Shown one piece after another: positions 20,896-31,468 of a stretch of 64,000 nt of DNA; within the stretch, counting starts at the first letter, position 1; each line of letters opens with the position of its first letter. The stretch is from Rhynchopus euleeides (Eukaryota; Euglenozoa; Diplonemea; Diplonemida; Diplonemidae). Location of the stretch: NCBI GenBank assembly GCA_963210315.1, contig OY723251.1:434001-498000 (forward strand), read 5' to 3'. The position numbers and the translations under genes are program-made. The notes under the pieces are model-generated. The model searched no databases. It was not told the DNA's origin and worked only from the letters and a program-made list of their open reading frames with translations.

Positions 20896-22545
20896 ATGAC
20901 ACGGCGCAAAGCAGAAGAAATTACAAATGACGAAGAGGAGGAGGAGGAGAATGAGGAGTGGGAGGAGGGGGAGGAGAGCGACGATTCATCAGCACGCGTC
21001 AAACTTGTGGATATCGATGACCCGGAGTGGACGAAGATGGCCCACAATGGCACCCCCCCAACCAAGATCCCATTCCAGGAGGCAAGGAGGAAGCCAGGAC
21101 GCCCCCCGAAGCGCGATGCCCTCCAGCGTTTCCAGCTCTTCTTCTCTGATGACTTGCTCCAACAGATCTGTGCATTCAGTATGGCGCACGCGGGTGAAGG
21201 TTTTTCTCTCTGTGTCGATGAGTTGAAGGCCTTTCTCGGCCTCACACTGCTGATGGGGGTCGTGGTGAAGGGACAGGTGCGGGATTACTGGTGCGCCGAT
21301 CTCGCCGATACTCCCTACTTCAGGACGGTGATGTCTAGAAATCGCTATCAAGAAATTTTGCGGTACCTTCACTTGTGCGATGAGGAGAACGCCGACAAGA
21401 CCGACCGTCTGTACAAGGTGAGGCATGTCCTCGATGCGGTGACCAGGGCTTGGGGAAGTCAGGTCCCTGGAGAGATGCTGAGCGTGGATGAGACGATCAT
21501 CAGGCATCGGGGCAGAGTGTGGTTGCGGCAGTACATGCCGAAAAAACGCCACCGCTTCGGCATCAAGGCGTATGCCATTGCCAACGGCAGCACGGGCTTT
21601 GTCCACAACGCGATAGTGTATTGCGGAAAAGCAGAGCCTGTCGAGGATGATGGTGATTCCGAGGGTCTCCAGGGGGAGTTGATGGTGTTGAAGCTGGTCA
21701 AGCCGTATAAAAAGAGTGGGCGCTGTGTATTTGTAGACAACTTCTTCACCTCATTCAGACTCTTTCGCAAGCTGTATATATGGGGCCTTCATGCCTGTGG
21801 CACGGTTCGGAAGAAGTCATACCTACCCGCAATCACCTGGAAAAAGTCGGATTACGTGACTCCTGCGAAGAAGACAGGGAGAGGCCGGACTCCCAAGCCC
21901 AGGGTGAGAAGAGGTTCCTATCTTATCTACGCCGACGGGGATGTGCGGTACATCCACTGGATGGACAAGCGCGATGTCCGCCTGCTGTCGACGCTGCCAG
22001 TGTCTGGGCATGACACGATTCGCCGGAATGCCAAGGGAGGGACCCAGACGCTGGTGAGGCCGAAGGAGATTGCCCAGTACAACGCGTACATGGGTGGCGT
22101 CGACCGCAGCGACCAACGCATGGCTCTGGCAACCCGCAACATCAAGAGCCGTTGCTGGTACCGAAAAGTTTTCTGGTACCTGGTCGAGACGTCTGTGCAT
22201 AACGCACACGTGATGGAGAACAACGGTACTAGCCTTGGCGCGTTTAAGATCGGCCTCATCAAGCTGCTGATTTCAGAAAGATCATGGGTTAAGTCAACGG
22301 CACTGCCTGCCGCACCCGAAGCTGCGGCACGGTTTGACCTTTCGAAGGGACACTGGCCGGTCAAAGTCCTTGCTTCCCTGACATGCCGCTCTTCAGAGTG
22401 CAAGAAGCGAACAATGTATACATGTTCTGTTTGTGGTGTGCATCTCTGCCCCGATCCCTGTATGAGGGACTATCATACGCCTGCCAAGAATACACCTGAG
22501 GAGGGGGCCCCCTTGAAGAAAAGACGCAGGAAGGTGGAGAAGTAG
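20896..22545 (+). CDS. piggyBac transposase
   Basis: This 549-residue DDE-type transposase should excise and insert the surrounding element at TTAA. The ATG at 20896 follows a few in-frame codons without ATG. An acidic N-terminus (about residues 10-32) is followed by an AT-hook-like RKPGRPPKR. The catalytic triad matches the family: D198 in LSVDETI, D281 in VFVDNFFTS, D403 in YMGGVDRSDQ. The C-terminal Cys/His domain (CRSSECKKRT, CSVCGVHLC, CMRDYH) is the usual piggyBac zinc-binding region, and the tail is basic (LKKRRRKVEK). Length is normal and there are no frameshifts, so it may be active. It lies inside intact TTAA-flanked ends. Confidence 0.97.
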   Translation: MTRRKAEEITNDEEEEEENEEWEEGEESDDSSARVKLVDIDDPEWTKMAHNGTPPTKIPFQEARRKPGRPPKRDALQRFQLFFSDDLLQQICAFSMAHAGEGFSLCVDELKAFLGLTLLMGVVVKGQVRDYWCADLADTPYFRTVMSRNRYQEILRYLHLCDEENADKTDRLYKVRHVLDAVTRAWGSQVPGEMLSVDETIIRHRGRVWLRQYMPKKRHRFGIKAYAIANGSTGFVHNAIVYCGKAEPVEDDGDSEGLQGELMVLKLVKPYKKSGRCVFVDNFFTSFRLFRKLYIWGLHACGTVRKKSYLPAITWKKSDYVTPAKKTGRGRTPKPRVRRGSYLIYADGDVRYIHWMDKRDVRLLSTLPVSGHDTIRRNAKGGTQTLVRPKEIAQYNAYMGGVDRSDQRMALATRNIKSRCWYRKVFWYLVETSVHNAHVMENNGTSLGAFKIGLIKLLISERSWVKSTALPAAPEAAARFDLSKGHWPVKVLASLTCRSSECKKRTMYTCSVCGVHLCPDPCMRDYHTPAKNTPEEGAPLKKRRRKVEK

Positions 22546-22849
22546 ACACCGTGAACCGGAATGACTCGCAACCCACCCCCGCCCATGCCCCATCCCTGCC
22601 CCATTCCTCCCGATGCTCTTCTGCACTGCACACTCCTGGCCTCTATAAATAGGCCGAAAATCGCATGTTTCTTCACTGGCAGCAAATTGCTTCAAATTTG
22701 GTCTTTTTCGCCGATCTTTTTTTTTCGTCGATGCAACTCAGGGTATAAGATAGACTTTTTTTCTGGCGCTGTTTTCCGGTTTTTCTGGTTTTGAAAATTT
22801 TTCGCGCGCGCCTTCGGCGCGCGCGACCCGCGCAAACCCTCCCAGAATC

Positions 22850-22920
22850 TGAGAGGGCCCGGTGCCTGCGCGCGTCCTGCCGTACTGAGGCTGCTTGGTG
22901 GGGCAGGCGCAGCAGCTGCT
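22850..22920 (+). repeat. repeat shared with 30722-30790
   Basis: GGCCCGGTGCCTGCGCGCGT ... GTACTGAGGCTGCTTGGTGG occurs here and at 30722-30790 in the same orientation. It is preceded by a GCGCGCGCCTTCGGCGCGCG hairpin in this copy. Function unknown. Confidence 0.65.
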
Positions 22921-22973
22921 TTGAAAGTTTGGACTCTCGACCAAAAAACCGGTCTGGGTGCAATGTTTTTACG

Positions 22974-23034
22974 CAGGGGGGTCTGGGGGGCGGAGCCCCC
23001 CAGCCGCCGGAGGCCACGGTAGTGAACATCTGTT
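22974..23034 (+). repeat. GC-rich hairpin repeat, copy 7
   Basis: Perfect copy inside the piggyBac element, between its transposase gene and right end. Confidence 0.8.
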
Positions 23035-23999
23035 CCCTACAGTCTGGATTCGCTTGTAAGTAGGAAGGCTTCGCTGTATCGCAGCCCGGCCAGCAGGAGA
23101 TCACTGGTCCTTGAGGATTCAACCTTCAGGGTGGAGGAGGACGGGGGAGTGACCACTCGTGACAGGTGTGCGTTGTGGGTGGAGTGGGTGCACGACAGAA
23201 TGGCCAAAGGGTCCACGAGATCTCTGCACACATTCCGTTATCGAGGAGATGGGCACCTAGCTGTGACGACAGGCAACAAACAAATCTCATCTGTTAGTTG
23301 CCCCCAATAGGCTTGGCGACCTTCAAGACTGCTTGAAAGTCGTTCGTGTTCTCGTCTCAGCCCTCCAGACTGCAGTCTTAGACTCCCTCTTAGACATGGT
23401 GGCTGGAGTCCACCATGTGTGCACCTTCAAAACAGAAGAGACCTGCATGACGAGGGCATCACCACCCACCGGGCCACCCGCTAGGTCCATTTTTTCTTCT
23501 CCGCTTCTCTGCCTTCTTTGGACTATTTGAGCTCTGTGCGGATCACGATGGGGTCACTTTCTATTTTTTTATGGCGTTTTTTCTGACTGTTTTACTGTCC
23601 CAAAGTCACAAAAAAACCGCCAAAAATGAGATCGACCTTTTTTTTTTCCCAGAAAACCGGGAACCGGGAAACCCTGGTTTTGAAAACCGGAAAACCAGAC
23701 CTATCTTATCCCCTGATGCAACTTGACTCGTTCTTTCCAATAAAGCCATTTTCGGATGTCTTTCTGAGGAGCGCCGTCCCCAAAAAAAATTTTCTTTTGA
23801 AAATGTGCCGTTTTTTTACCCTCAAAAACACTGTTTGTTGGCCATATGAAAAAACGAATTTTTTTCCGGTCATCGTGGAATCTTTCAGTCAAACGCGTTC
23901 ATTTACGGCCAGGGTCGGGCAGAAAAACGAAAATTGAAGCAAATTGGTGTCCAAGGAGAAAAATCAGCAAAAATGGCCCAAAATAGCCTTGGGACTTAA

Positions 24000-25139
24000 C
24001 CCTTTAGTTACCAACCACACACATGTGTGTGGGTAATTCAGTTTTTTTTGGCCACTGGCGTTCAGGTACTTTCTACTAGAAATTTTTCACCGATTTTTTT
24101 TATGGTGAACTCGGATGTCGCAGTTCTTTCCACGAACAACCGAGACAAAAATTGGGCCACCGAAGGGCATATGTTTGTTGCGAGTGCGAAAATCAGGAAA
24201 AATCGAGAATTTCCGAAAATTGGGGTTTTTCCGGTTTTGGGGCACTTTTGGTTCATTGGTGAGTAAAGTACCTTCCACTAAGAATTTTTCAAGATTTTTT
24301 TTATCGAATAATGTTCCGAACTCAACGCGTCGTAATCTCGCAAATAACGCACCTTTTTCCGGGGAAAAATGCAGTCCCCTGTGAAAGAACATTTCCGGCG
24401 ATACCCGCCCAGCACTTCAAATTGCGGGGGCCCGAGAAAAAAAAAATTTTTCGAGAAAAAAATGTTCTCGGAAACGGCTGGAACAGCGCGTTTCACGACA
24501 GCAAAAAATCTGAAAAAAAATCCAAATTTGAAAAATTTTCCGGCCGAAACCAATTTTCGGACCCACCTATTTTTCGGTTTTTGGTGGTTTCTGGCCACCC
24601 GAGGGTCCTGCACCTGTGGCCACAGAAATGGCCTCGAAACACCCCCAAGCCCCCTAAAAACGCATTTCTGGAAGGATACGTCCCAAAACTGCCCGAAAGG
24701 TGCGTCTGAGTCTGGTGACCTGACCCCACAAACCCTGTATTTTTCGCCTTTTTGACCAAAAAATTGGGTCGGCAGGCAAAATTCGGATTTTTTTGAATTT
24801 TTCACCAAGTCTCGGCATCGTGGAATGCAATGTCCTCGTTCTGCCCGAAAAACGCATTTTTCGGATTTTTTCCCCGAATCTGGGGGTCTGGTTTGGAAAT
24901 GTGGTTGGGCTCCAAAATCGAACAAAAATATTTTGGATGGTCATTGGGAGTCGCCTCCCGTGGGGGAAAAAATATTTTTTCTCAAAAAAAAAGTTGATTC
25001 TCGGACTGTTCTGAAACAACGCATTTCACCATGAAAAGAAATTCCGATTTTGGTGGAGTAGAAAATTCCTTACTGGGGAAGGTGGCCAAAATCTCGATTT
25101 TTTGGCATTTTAAATCGTGCCCCCCTGGTCTCTAAAGGG
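24000..25139. mobile_element. non-autonomous piggyBac-like element nested in another piggyBac end
   Basis: The 1140-bp element starts CCCTTTAGTTACCA and ends TGGTCTCTAAAGGG, flanked by TTAA (23996-23999, 25140-25143). A palindrome CCACACACATGTGTGTGG lies just inside the left end, at the same place as in the host element. No transposase gene; the interior is A/T-rich with degenerate ~200-bp repeats. It probably used the neighbouring piggyBac enzyme or a relative (inference from shared CCCTTTA ends). Confidence 0.88.
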
Positions 25140-25484
25140 TTAAAGGGTTAAAAAAAATCCCATCGCGCGATCACATGTCACGTCGCACACCCGCAGGACC
25201 TCCCCCCCCCCCTCCCCCGTCATGGTTAGCGGGCCTGAAAAACTGCCCTGCAAGTAGGCACCCCCTCCCCCCCCCCCCCCCCCCGAATTAATTCAATTCG
25301 CAAAAGAAACGCACACCCTAACGCAATAAAAACCTTCCGGGGGTCTCGCACGAGGGGACGAGGACGCAGTCCGTCGAGGTGGAGGCCGGGGCGGCGTCAG
25401 CTGGGTACTCCACCGAGGGGATGCGGCTCCAGTCAACCAGCACCAGGTCGAACTTCGCCCTATCGGACATTTTTGTTTGTGCGC

Positions 25485-25585
25485 ACTATGCAATATATCT
25501 GTTCATGGAATTATGTATGTTGCACTGCACGCTTCCAACAGCCTATTGTTTACTGTCACAAGCAAGATTGTTTGTGTAAAAAACT
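25485..25585 (+). repeat. duplicated segment, partner at 26553-26660
   Basis: GCAATATA.CTGTT..TGG ... TATGTTGC.CTGCACGC ... CCAACAGCCTATTGT ... ACTGTCACAAGCAAG is common to both, in the same orientation and about 1.07 kb apart. Non-coding. Confidence 0.65.
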
Positions 25586-26445
25586 CCCACGGAACAATAT
25601 GCCAAAAGGAAACAAACAAAGGGGGGCCTTCGCTACGGGGGGATCGTCAGTGAATTTTTGGTGCATTTCCTGTTGAATTAGGTGAAAACTGACGAAAGAA
25701 TAACGACCAGCGAAAGACCCCCAAACAAACAAATTGAAAACAACACCAAAACATAACAGAGCGGCACATTTTTTGAGCTAAAACTTGAAACATATTTTCT
25801 GCCCACCCCTCCCCCCCACACTACAACAATTCGGAAGCCGGCGCATGATATATGGGGATGGAGAAAGCCCACCTTGTGACCTACGGGCTCTCTGATCATT
25901 CTGATTTGCCTTTTTCGCGACGCTTTTGTTTTGAGCGTATTTTTTCAGCCAGAATGCCCAACCCACCTGCTCGCCCCTCCTGGCCGCTTTCTTTGAAACT
26001 CTGGGGGGGGAGTGATGGAAAGGCGAGAAGGTCCAGAGCCGGCACCGCCTCCGCACCAACTGGAGGTGCAGCACCTGAGGCATAATGCCTCGGACTCCTC
26101 TGGAAGGAACGGGGCACACCTGGGTAATGCCACGGCAGGAGACACATTGCCTGGGCAGCGGCCTTGGCTTGGAAGTGCGGAGGAGGAAGTGGGCCGCCGC
26201 CCGTATGAAATAGAATGCCAACATGGATGCATAGCGATGGTTGTCGCTGAATAGAAGTAGAGAGTCATGAACAAAAAAAAACAAAGAGGATGCGCCAGAC
26301 GGGGGGGGAAAACGGAATCGGGGGAAGTCGAGACATGCGAAAGGAGAGGAGGAGGAGGAGGGGGGATGCGGACCTATGTAGAGAAGGCTTAAGCTGTCAA
26401 CTCAAGACATCCTCGAACCGGCACCGGGGGAAGGGGGGGGGGGGG

Positions 26446-26520
26446 TAGTGAAATAGAAGTAGAAGGGAGCACAAGAATGATCACCCTTCACTCGTTATGC
26501 AGGTTGTGTCTGAAATCCAG
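26446..26520 (+). repeat. AATAGAAGTAGAAG dispersed repeat, copy 4
   Basis: Well-preserved copy: GTGAAATAGAAGTAGAAGGG, CACCCTTCACTCGTTATGC, AGGTTGTGTCTGAAATCC. It lies directly 5' of the duplicated segment at 26553. Confidence 0.6.
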
Positions 26521-28559
26521 TGGGAAGCCAGGAAGGGGGGGGGGGGGTTGTTTGTACTTTGCAATATACCTGTTATTGGGAGATTGTATGTTGCTCTGCA
26601 CGCTGCCAACAGCCTATTGTCGACTGTCACAAGCAAGCTTGTTGTGTGTGAAAAAAAGACGTGGAGCTGCTCCCTCAGCCATCATAGACGACTGCTATGC
26701 CAGTCGAGTTGTTTGGTGCAAACGGTGTCTGCTAGCGTAGCACGCAGTATACTGACGGTCGCCACGAGTCTTTTTCACGGAACTTACTTTTTTTTTGTAA
26801 GTTCGGCGTAGCCAACTCAGGAAACTTTTCACCGTGCGGATCCTTGCGAACACTTCACACGCCCGGCAGGCTGGTGGGGTGTTCTGCGTTCGAAGAACAC
26901 AAACTGTCGTTGCTACCTTCTCTCTTGAGATTCACTCGGTTGCATTAGTTTTTTGGAAAACCGTTCTGACAACAAGGAAACCTGCCACGCGGCACCCTGC
27001 ACATTACAGCACTTGCTGGCAAGGTCATCGGGCGAACCTTCGCCGTGGGGTGCACACACATGGCAGGGAAAGAGATGAGGGTGTTGGTGAGGGGGTTCTC
27101 ACACAATGAAATCGTTTAGCACGTCGCGAGGGCGAGAAGACTCTGCCATATTGTTTGGTGGGTATAAGCCGGTCAGGGGAACTGTGCGCAAACATGGGCG
27201 GCAACAAATTCACCTGTTCGTGAACTGGTACAGGAGGCGGTGGCCATTAGGCCAGGGGTGGGGGGATGAATGGTGGGGGAATGAAACATGAAGATATTTT
27301 GCTCCGATGTGCAGATAAAGAAAGCCTCTCTCTCTAGCAACAATTTCTGTGGCAGACTGGCAGTTTTAGCACAGAGCAGACGTGTCTCGGGATCTGCACC
27401 CCCTCCACACAGGGCATTCCGAAGACGGCAAGAGCATTCGACGCTGCATTTCCTCGGTTGCATGAACAGCGCCTGCCGGCGCATGTCTGGAGCTTTGCAC
27501 CGGATGCACAGTACAGTTTGATGAATAGTTCGGAACACCCATGCAAAACCATGGCATGCTGAATCTGCCGCAGAATCAATTTTAAAACACCCGCGATATC
27601 TCCACGGGACAGGCGAGATGGCAACACGCCCTCCGCACCACGTTGAGCTTCAAAAAGCAACAACAGCATAGTGGTATGCCGGTTATGAATCCATTTGACC
27701 GCCTGCCTGGAGTTCCCTGGGAAGGTGATATGATCGTTGCAACCCGCTCAGGGAGAACAGCGCTTGACAATTGAACACGACAGAAACACACACGTGATCC
27801 CTTTTTTGCAGCGGTGCATAACATAGCAGCACCGAACACCTTCAGCTCTTCTGTCTGCAATGATTTTCACTGCAGACACGCAGGAACCCGGCTACAATAA
27901 TGTTACAAAACGGTCCAGATGATCAACCCGTCGGCCCCCAAAACACCAAAGCGGTCTCGCCAGCCATACCCAGTGGATATCCCCCGTGGCGAAAAAAAAT
28001 TTTTTCTCCCAAAAAAAAATATTTCTGGAAACCAGCTTGGCGAAAAAAAATATTTTCGCCACGGGATTTTTGGCTGGGGGAAAAAAAGTCCGAGTTCCCT
28101 GCCCTGGAGGTCAGATTTCTTTTCAACTATTTCTCAAAGCCCTGAACTCTGACGCACAGCAGGCCAAGCTGGTCGATACATCGACAGCGAAATTTGTGTC
28201 CTCGGTCGGACTTCACGACTGTGTCAAAGGCAGGCACAGGCCTCCTGGAGGGGGGTGAAGACTATGCTTCGCCAGTTCCGTCGAGAAGTTGCTAACAGTC
28301 ATGTACACTTTGGTTGTTTATGGTTTACACTTCCCCGCAAGACTTGCTCGATGATGTCCTCAAGTATGCGAGGTTATTTGGAGTCCGGCCTCCCAGTTTC
28401 CGCTCTGCGGGCTTCATTTGATGACATTCAGGTCATCCAGACGGACAAAATAATGCAGAGGAAAACCTCGTTCGGGCAATTTGGCAACGGCAAGTACGCG
28501 TGTTGGGGCGGAGGTTCCAGAAGGGCGCTCATGACTGACCGAGCGGGTTGAGGTTTCGG

Positions 28560-28735
28560 CGCCCGAAGGGCGCCGAAAAAAATTGAGGGGTAAAAAAAAA
28601 TTCTGGCAAAATCGAGGGTCGAGAAAATTTTTTCGCCACCGGAAAAACCAGATTTTGGTGTCAGGATACAGCCTGGCCATACCGGAAAAAAATTGAGGGG
28701 TAAAAAAAATTCTGGCAAAATCGAGGGCAAGTCTG
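28560..28735 (+). repeat. AATTGAGGGGTAAAAAAAA tandem pair
   Basis: Two copies of AATTGAGGGGTAAAAAAAA ... TTCTGGCAAAATCGAGGG flank CACCGGAAAAACCAGATTTT. Part of this returns at 30290-30350. Starts with a GGCGCCCGAAGGGCGCC hairpin. Non-coding. Confidence 0.6.
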
Positions 28736-29065
28736 ATCCTAAATCGGAGTAAGTATAAGAGATTCGGCCAAAATATATTTTTTTCCTTTATTTTTTTCCT
28801 TTTGGTTCTGAGCCAAGTAACATGGACCAATAAAATTTCTGGAGAAAAAGAAATACCACGGCGTGAGCCACGGATTCGAACGATTCAAATAAAGCCATTT
28901 TCGGGAGGAAAAAAAAATGGGACCAAAAATGGGGGAAGTGGGGGCTGGGTGGGCCCGCCCCCACAGACCATGGCCTCCACCTGGCTTCCAGTGACTGCCT
29001 CCCGCGCGGCACTGGGTTCCTACCTGATGTCGGAGTGATCCACACCGAGTTCATCTTGGAAGGTA

Positions 29066-29122
29066 CAGATGTTCACTACCGTGGCCTCCGGCGGCTGGGG
29101 GGCTCCGCCCCCCAGACCCCCC
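29066..29122 (-). repeat. GC-rich hairpin repeat, copy 8 (inverted)
   Basis: Followed by CTTGTCCTTATGCGACTGGGG..., a 3' flank shared with the partial copy at 29990. The repeat therefore moved or duplicated together with its neighbour. Confidence 0.8.
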
Positions 29123-29324
29123 ATGCAGACCAGCGGCGTGTGCTGGCTTGTCCTTATGCGACTGGGGTTCTTCGCTACCGTCAAGTTTTCGTCAAAGTTC
29201 GGCGATTTCCTCCAATACATACAGAGGAGGAAATGCACTAACACACTCGTCTGACTGCTTCTGCCCGCGCAACACTGGGTTCCGACCTGATGTCGGAGCG
29301 ATCCACACCGAGTTCAGCTCGGAA

Positions 29325-29355
29325 GTTCACTACCGTGGCCTCCGGCGGCTGGGGG
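29325..29355 (-). repeat. GC-rich hairpin repeat, partial copy 9
   Basis: Only GTTCACTACCGTGGCCTCCG and the start of the stem remain. It breaks off 15 bp before the element at 29371. Confidence 0.7.
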
Positions 29356-29370
29356 CAGTGATCTGATTTA

Positions 29371-29975
29371 GTACCGTACTAGGTAGTACCACCCGGTACC
29401 ACCTGGTACCACAAAATCGCGATTTTTGGTTTCGCGAATTTAGCATTTCCGGAATTTTTCCGAACCGTGGTGGGGTCATTTTGCTCTGGGAGATGAGTTT
29501 TTGGCCACTCGAGAATTTTTCAGGTTTCCCAACGTAAATATGGACCACCCCAAAAAGTAAAACCAAAAAAAATCAGTTTGCTGAAAAAAGTCCGAAATCT
29601 GAAAAAAATCCTTTTTTTTGGTCGCAGCGTCAGGGCGTTCTGGGCTGGCTGGTGGTGGTTGGGACAAGACCGACGAGATTAGAAGCGGCACTGGTAGACG
29701 GGTTTTGAGGCCCCCCGCCCCCAGGTTCCCCCTGCCCACCTGGACGGACCCAAGTGCCTCACACCGGATCTCTCCCCACCCGGTGGTCCACCTGACGGAT
29801 ACGCGAAAAAAAAAAAATTTGAGTGGCCAAAAACTCATCTCCCAGAGCAAAATGACCACACTGCTGGCTGGAATTCATCCGGAAATTCCTAATTTCTGAA
29901 AATTTTTGGGCTGGGACCCAAGTCTGGATTTCCAATGTTGGGGGTGGTACCGGGTGGTAGTACCTAGTACGGTAC
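29371..29975. mobile_element. palindromic element with GTACCGTACTAGG ends
   Basis: The left arm GTACCGTACTAGGTA ... CACCCGGTACCACC is mirrored at the right end. Inner arms (GATGAGTTTTTGGCCACTC) are also inverted. The centre (29618-29810) is a ~190-bp module present inverted at 44085-44285. No target duplication was found, so exact ends are uncertain. Partial hairpin repeats flank it on both sides. Confidence 0.6.
29618..29812 (+). repeat. ~190-bp module B, copy 1
   Basis: Near-identical to the inverse of 44085-44285: GGTCGCAGCGTCAGGGCG ... GGTTTTGAGGCCCCCC ... TGACGGATACGCGAAAAAA. It sits in two otherwise unrelated elements. Non-coding. Confidence 0.75.
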
Positions 29976-29989
29976 CAACTCAGAACCCT

Positions 29990-30023
29990 GCTGGGGGGCT
30001 CCGCCCCCCAGACCCCCCTGTGG
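29990..30023 (-). repeat. GC-rich hairpin repeat, partial copy 10
   Basis: Only the hairpin (GGGGGGCTCCGCCCCCC) and CAGACCCCCCTGTGG remain. It begins 15 bp after the element at 29371-29975. Confidence 0.7.
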
Positions 30024-30414
30024 CTTGTGCTTGTCCTTATGCGACTGGGGGGTTCTTCGCTACCGCCAGGTTTTCGTCAAAGTTCCGCGATTTCCTCGGA
30101 TGCATACATAGGCTGTGACGGGCGCTGTGAAAACAAAATGACCCCACCACGATCCGCACCGAGCTCAAAAATGCAAATAAAGGCGGAAAAACGGGGGGGA
30201 ACGGGGAAAAAAGGAGAAGGGAAAAAAGCCGGAGTAAATTTTCAGGATTTTGGCCGAAAAATCCCGGTGTAAGGATCATACATGATCGAGGGTCGAGAAA
30301 TTTTTTTCGCCACCGGAAAAACCAGATTTTGGTGTCAGGATACAGCCTGAAAGGGAAGGTTAAAAAAAAGACACGTTGTACCCTGCACACCCCAGCAAAA
30401 AAATGCAAGTCCTT

Positions 30415-30588
30415 CACGGCGCACTAGTCGACGAGATAACTAGTTATCTAACGAGTGGACTAACGAGTGATAGACCTAACGAGTGATCACGAGAGATTGC
30501 TCTTTAATTTCGATCGATCACTCGTTAGATAACTAGTTAGAAAATAACTAGTTACCTCACTCGTCAAACTAGAAACTAGGGCGCCGTG
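30415..30588. mobile_element. CACGGCG MITE, 2-bp TSD TT
   Basis: The 174-bp element starts CACGGCGCACTAGTCGACGAG-like and ends ACTAGGGCGCCGTG, flanked by TT (30413-30414, 30589-30590). The interior repeats CTAACGAGTG and TAACTAGTTA palindromes. Its ends match the 2.9-kb element at 31083 (CACGGTGCGCTAGT), so it is likely a short, deleted member mobilised by that family. Confidence 0.75.
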
Positions 30589-30721
30589 TTATCCCCCCAC
30601 CCCCCCCCCCCTCCCCACAGCGAGGTTAACAGCGCTTTCAGCCGGAGGGAGCATCGGTGTGGAAAATAGATTTGCAGAGGTCAGACGCCCGAAAAGTGGG
30701 GTGTCTAGTTTTTTTTAGAGA

Positions 30722-30790
30722 GGGGGCCCGGTGCCTGCGCGCGTCCTATCGTACTGAGGCTGCTTGGTGGGGCTAGCGCAGCAGGTTCTA
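30722..30790 (+). repeat. repeat shared with 22850-22920
   Basis: Second copy (GGCCCGGTGCCTGCGCGCGT). Here CCTATCG replaces CCTGCCG and GGGGCTAGCG replaces GGGGCAGGCG. Confidence 0.65.
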
Positions 30791-31468
30791 CTTTTGCTCC
30801 TTCGGGCTCTTAGCACAGTGACATGCACAACACGAACAACAATGCTCTATGGCAAACAAGCCGCGTGACCGGGGTTGAGCTGCTGTGGTCAGTGAGGCCG
30901 CGGCGTAGAAGAGGGCTGGGCTAGGTTCTAGCATTCACAGGGGGCAGCCCTGGGGGTGGGGCAAAGAGGTCTGGGGGGGGGGGGAGGAGACTAGAAGAGA
31001 AAGGGAGGAGGGAGGGGGAAGAGAGCCGGCACCTACCGCAGACCCCGGAGTTGCCTCCCAGGTTCGCGGGGGGGGCCAGGAACACGGTGCGCTAGTGTTG
31101 GCAACCACTAGTGGAGTCGACAACTGAAACCTCGACAACTGACTGGGTTGTTGACGACAAGTGCCAGTTGTCGACTCGACAACTGGCACTTGTCGAGTCG
31201 ACAACTGGCACTTGTCGACTCGACAACTCTATACACTGTACTGCAGGAAGAACGCCCAAGTATGAAGGGGAAAACGCACAGTTGGGTGTGTGCTTGGGAT
31301 ATGAGGTGTGGTGGCATATCAGCGCTGGACTTTGTTGCGAATTTCCTTGTGCCGTTTCTCCCTCCCACAACCCACATCACCAGGGTCTTGCAAGCCCTGA
31401 CCAGATTACCTCCATTGTTGAATAGATACACACACGCCAACAGACACACACACACACAGCTATCAATC

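Larger units (their letters stand above)
20642..25147 (+). mobile_element. autonomous piggyBac element, right end split by a later insertion
   Basis: The left end TTAA (20638-20641) is followed by CCCTTTAAGTCCCAAGGC and, just inside, the palindrome GGCGCAATATATTGCGCC. The right end is the inverted copy GCCTTGGGAC at 23986-23995. It is cut at its own internal TTAA by a second element and resumes as AGGG (25144-25147) before the flanking TTAA (25148-25151). Without the insert the element is about 3.36 kb. It carries one transposase gene. The 3' part also holds a hairpin repeat and an inverted pair around 22726-22797 and 23650-23735. Confidence 0.92.
25152..28900. other. gene-free stretch with scattered repeats
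   Basis: Contains an 18-C run (25267-25284), a diverged GGGTCTTCGCT-type repeat near 25620, a duplicated ~100-bp segment (25485-25585 and 26553-26660) and another AATAGAAGTAGAAG copy. At 27910-28550 short frames look coding-like (an SDAQQAKLVDTSTAKF stretch, then ASFDDIQVIQTDKI), interrupted by a GGCGAAAAAAAAT palindromic insert. This may be a dead gene; I cannot name it. Confidence 0.35.
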
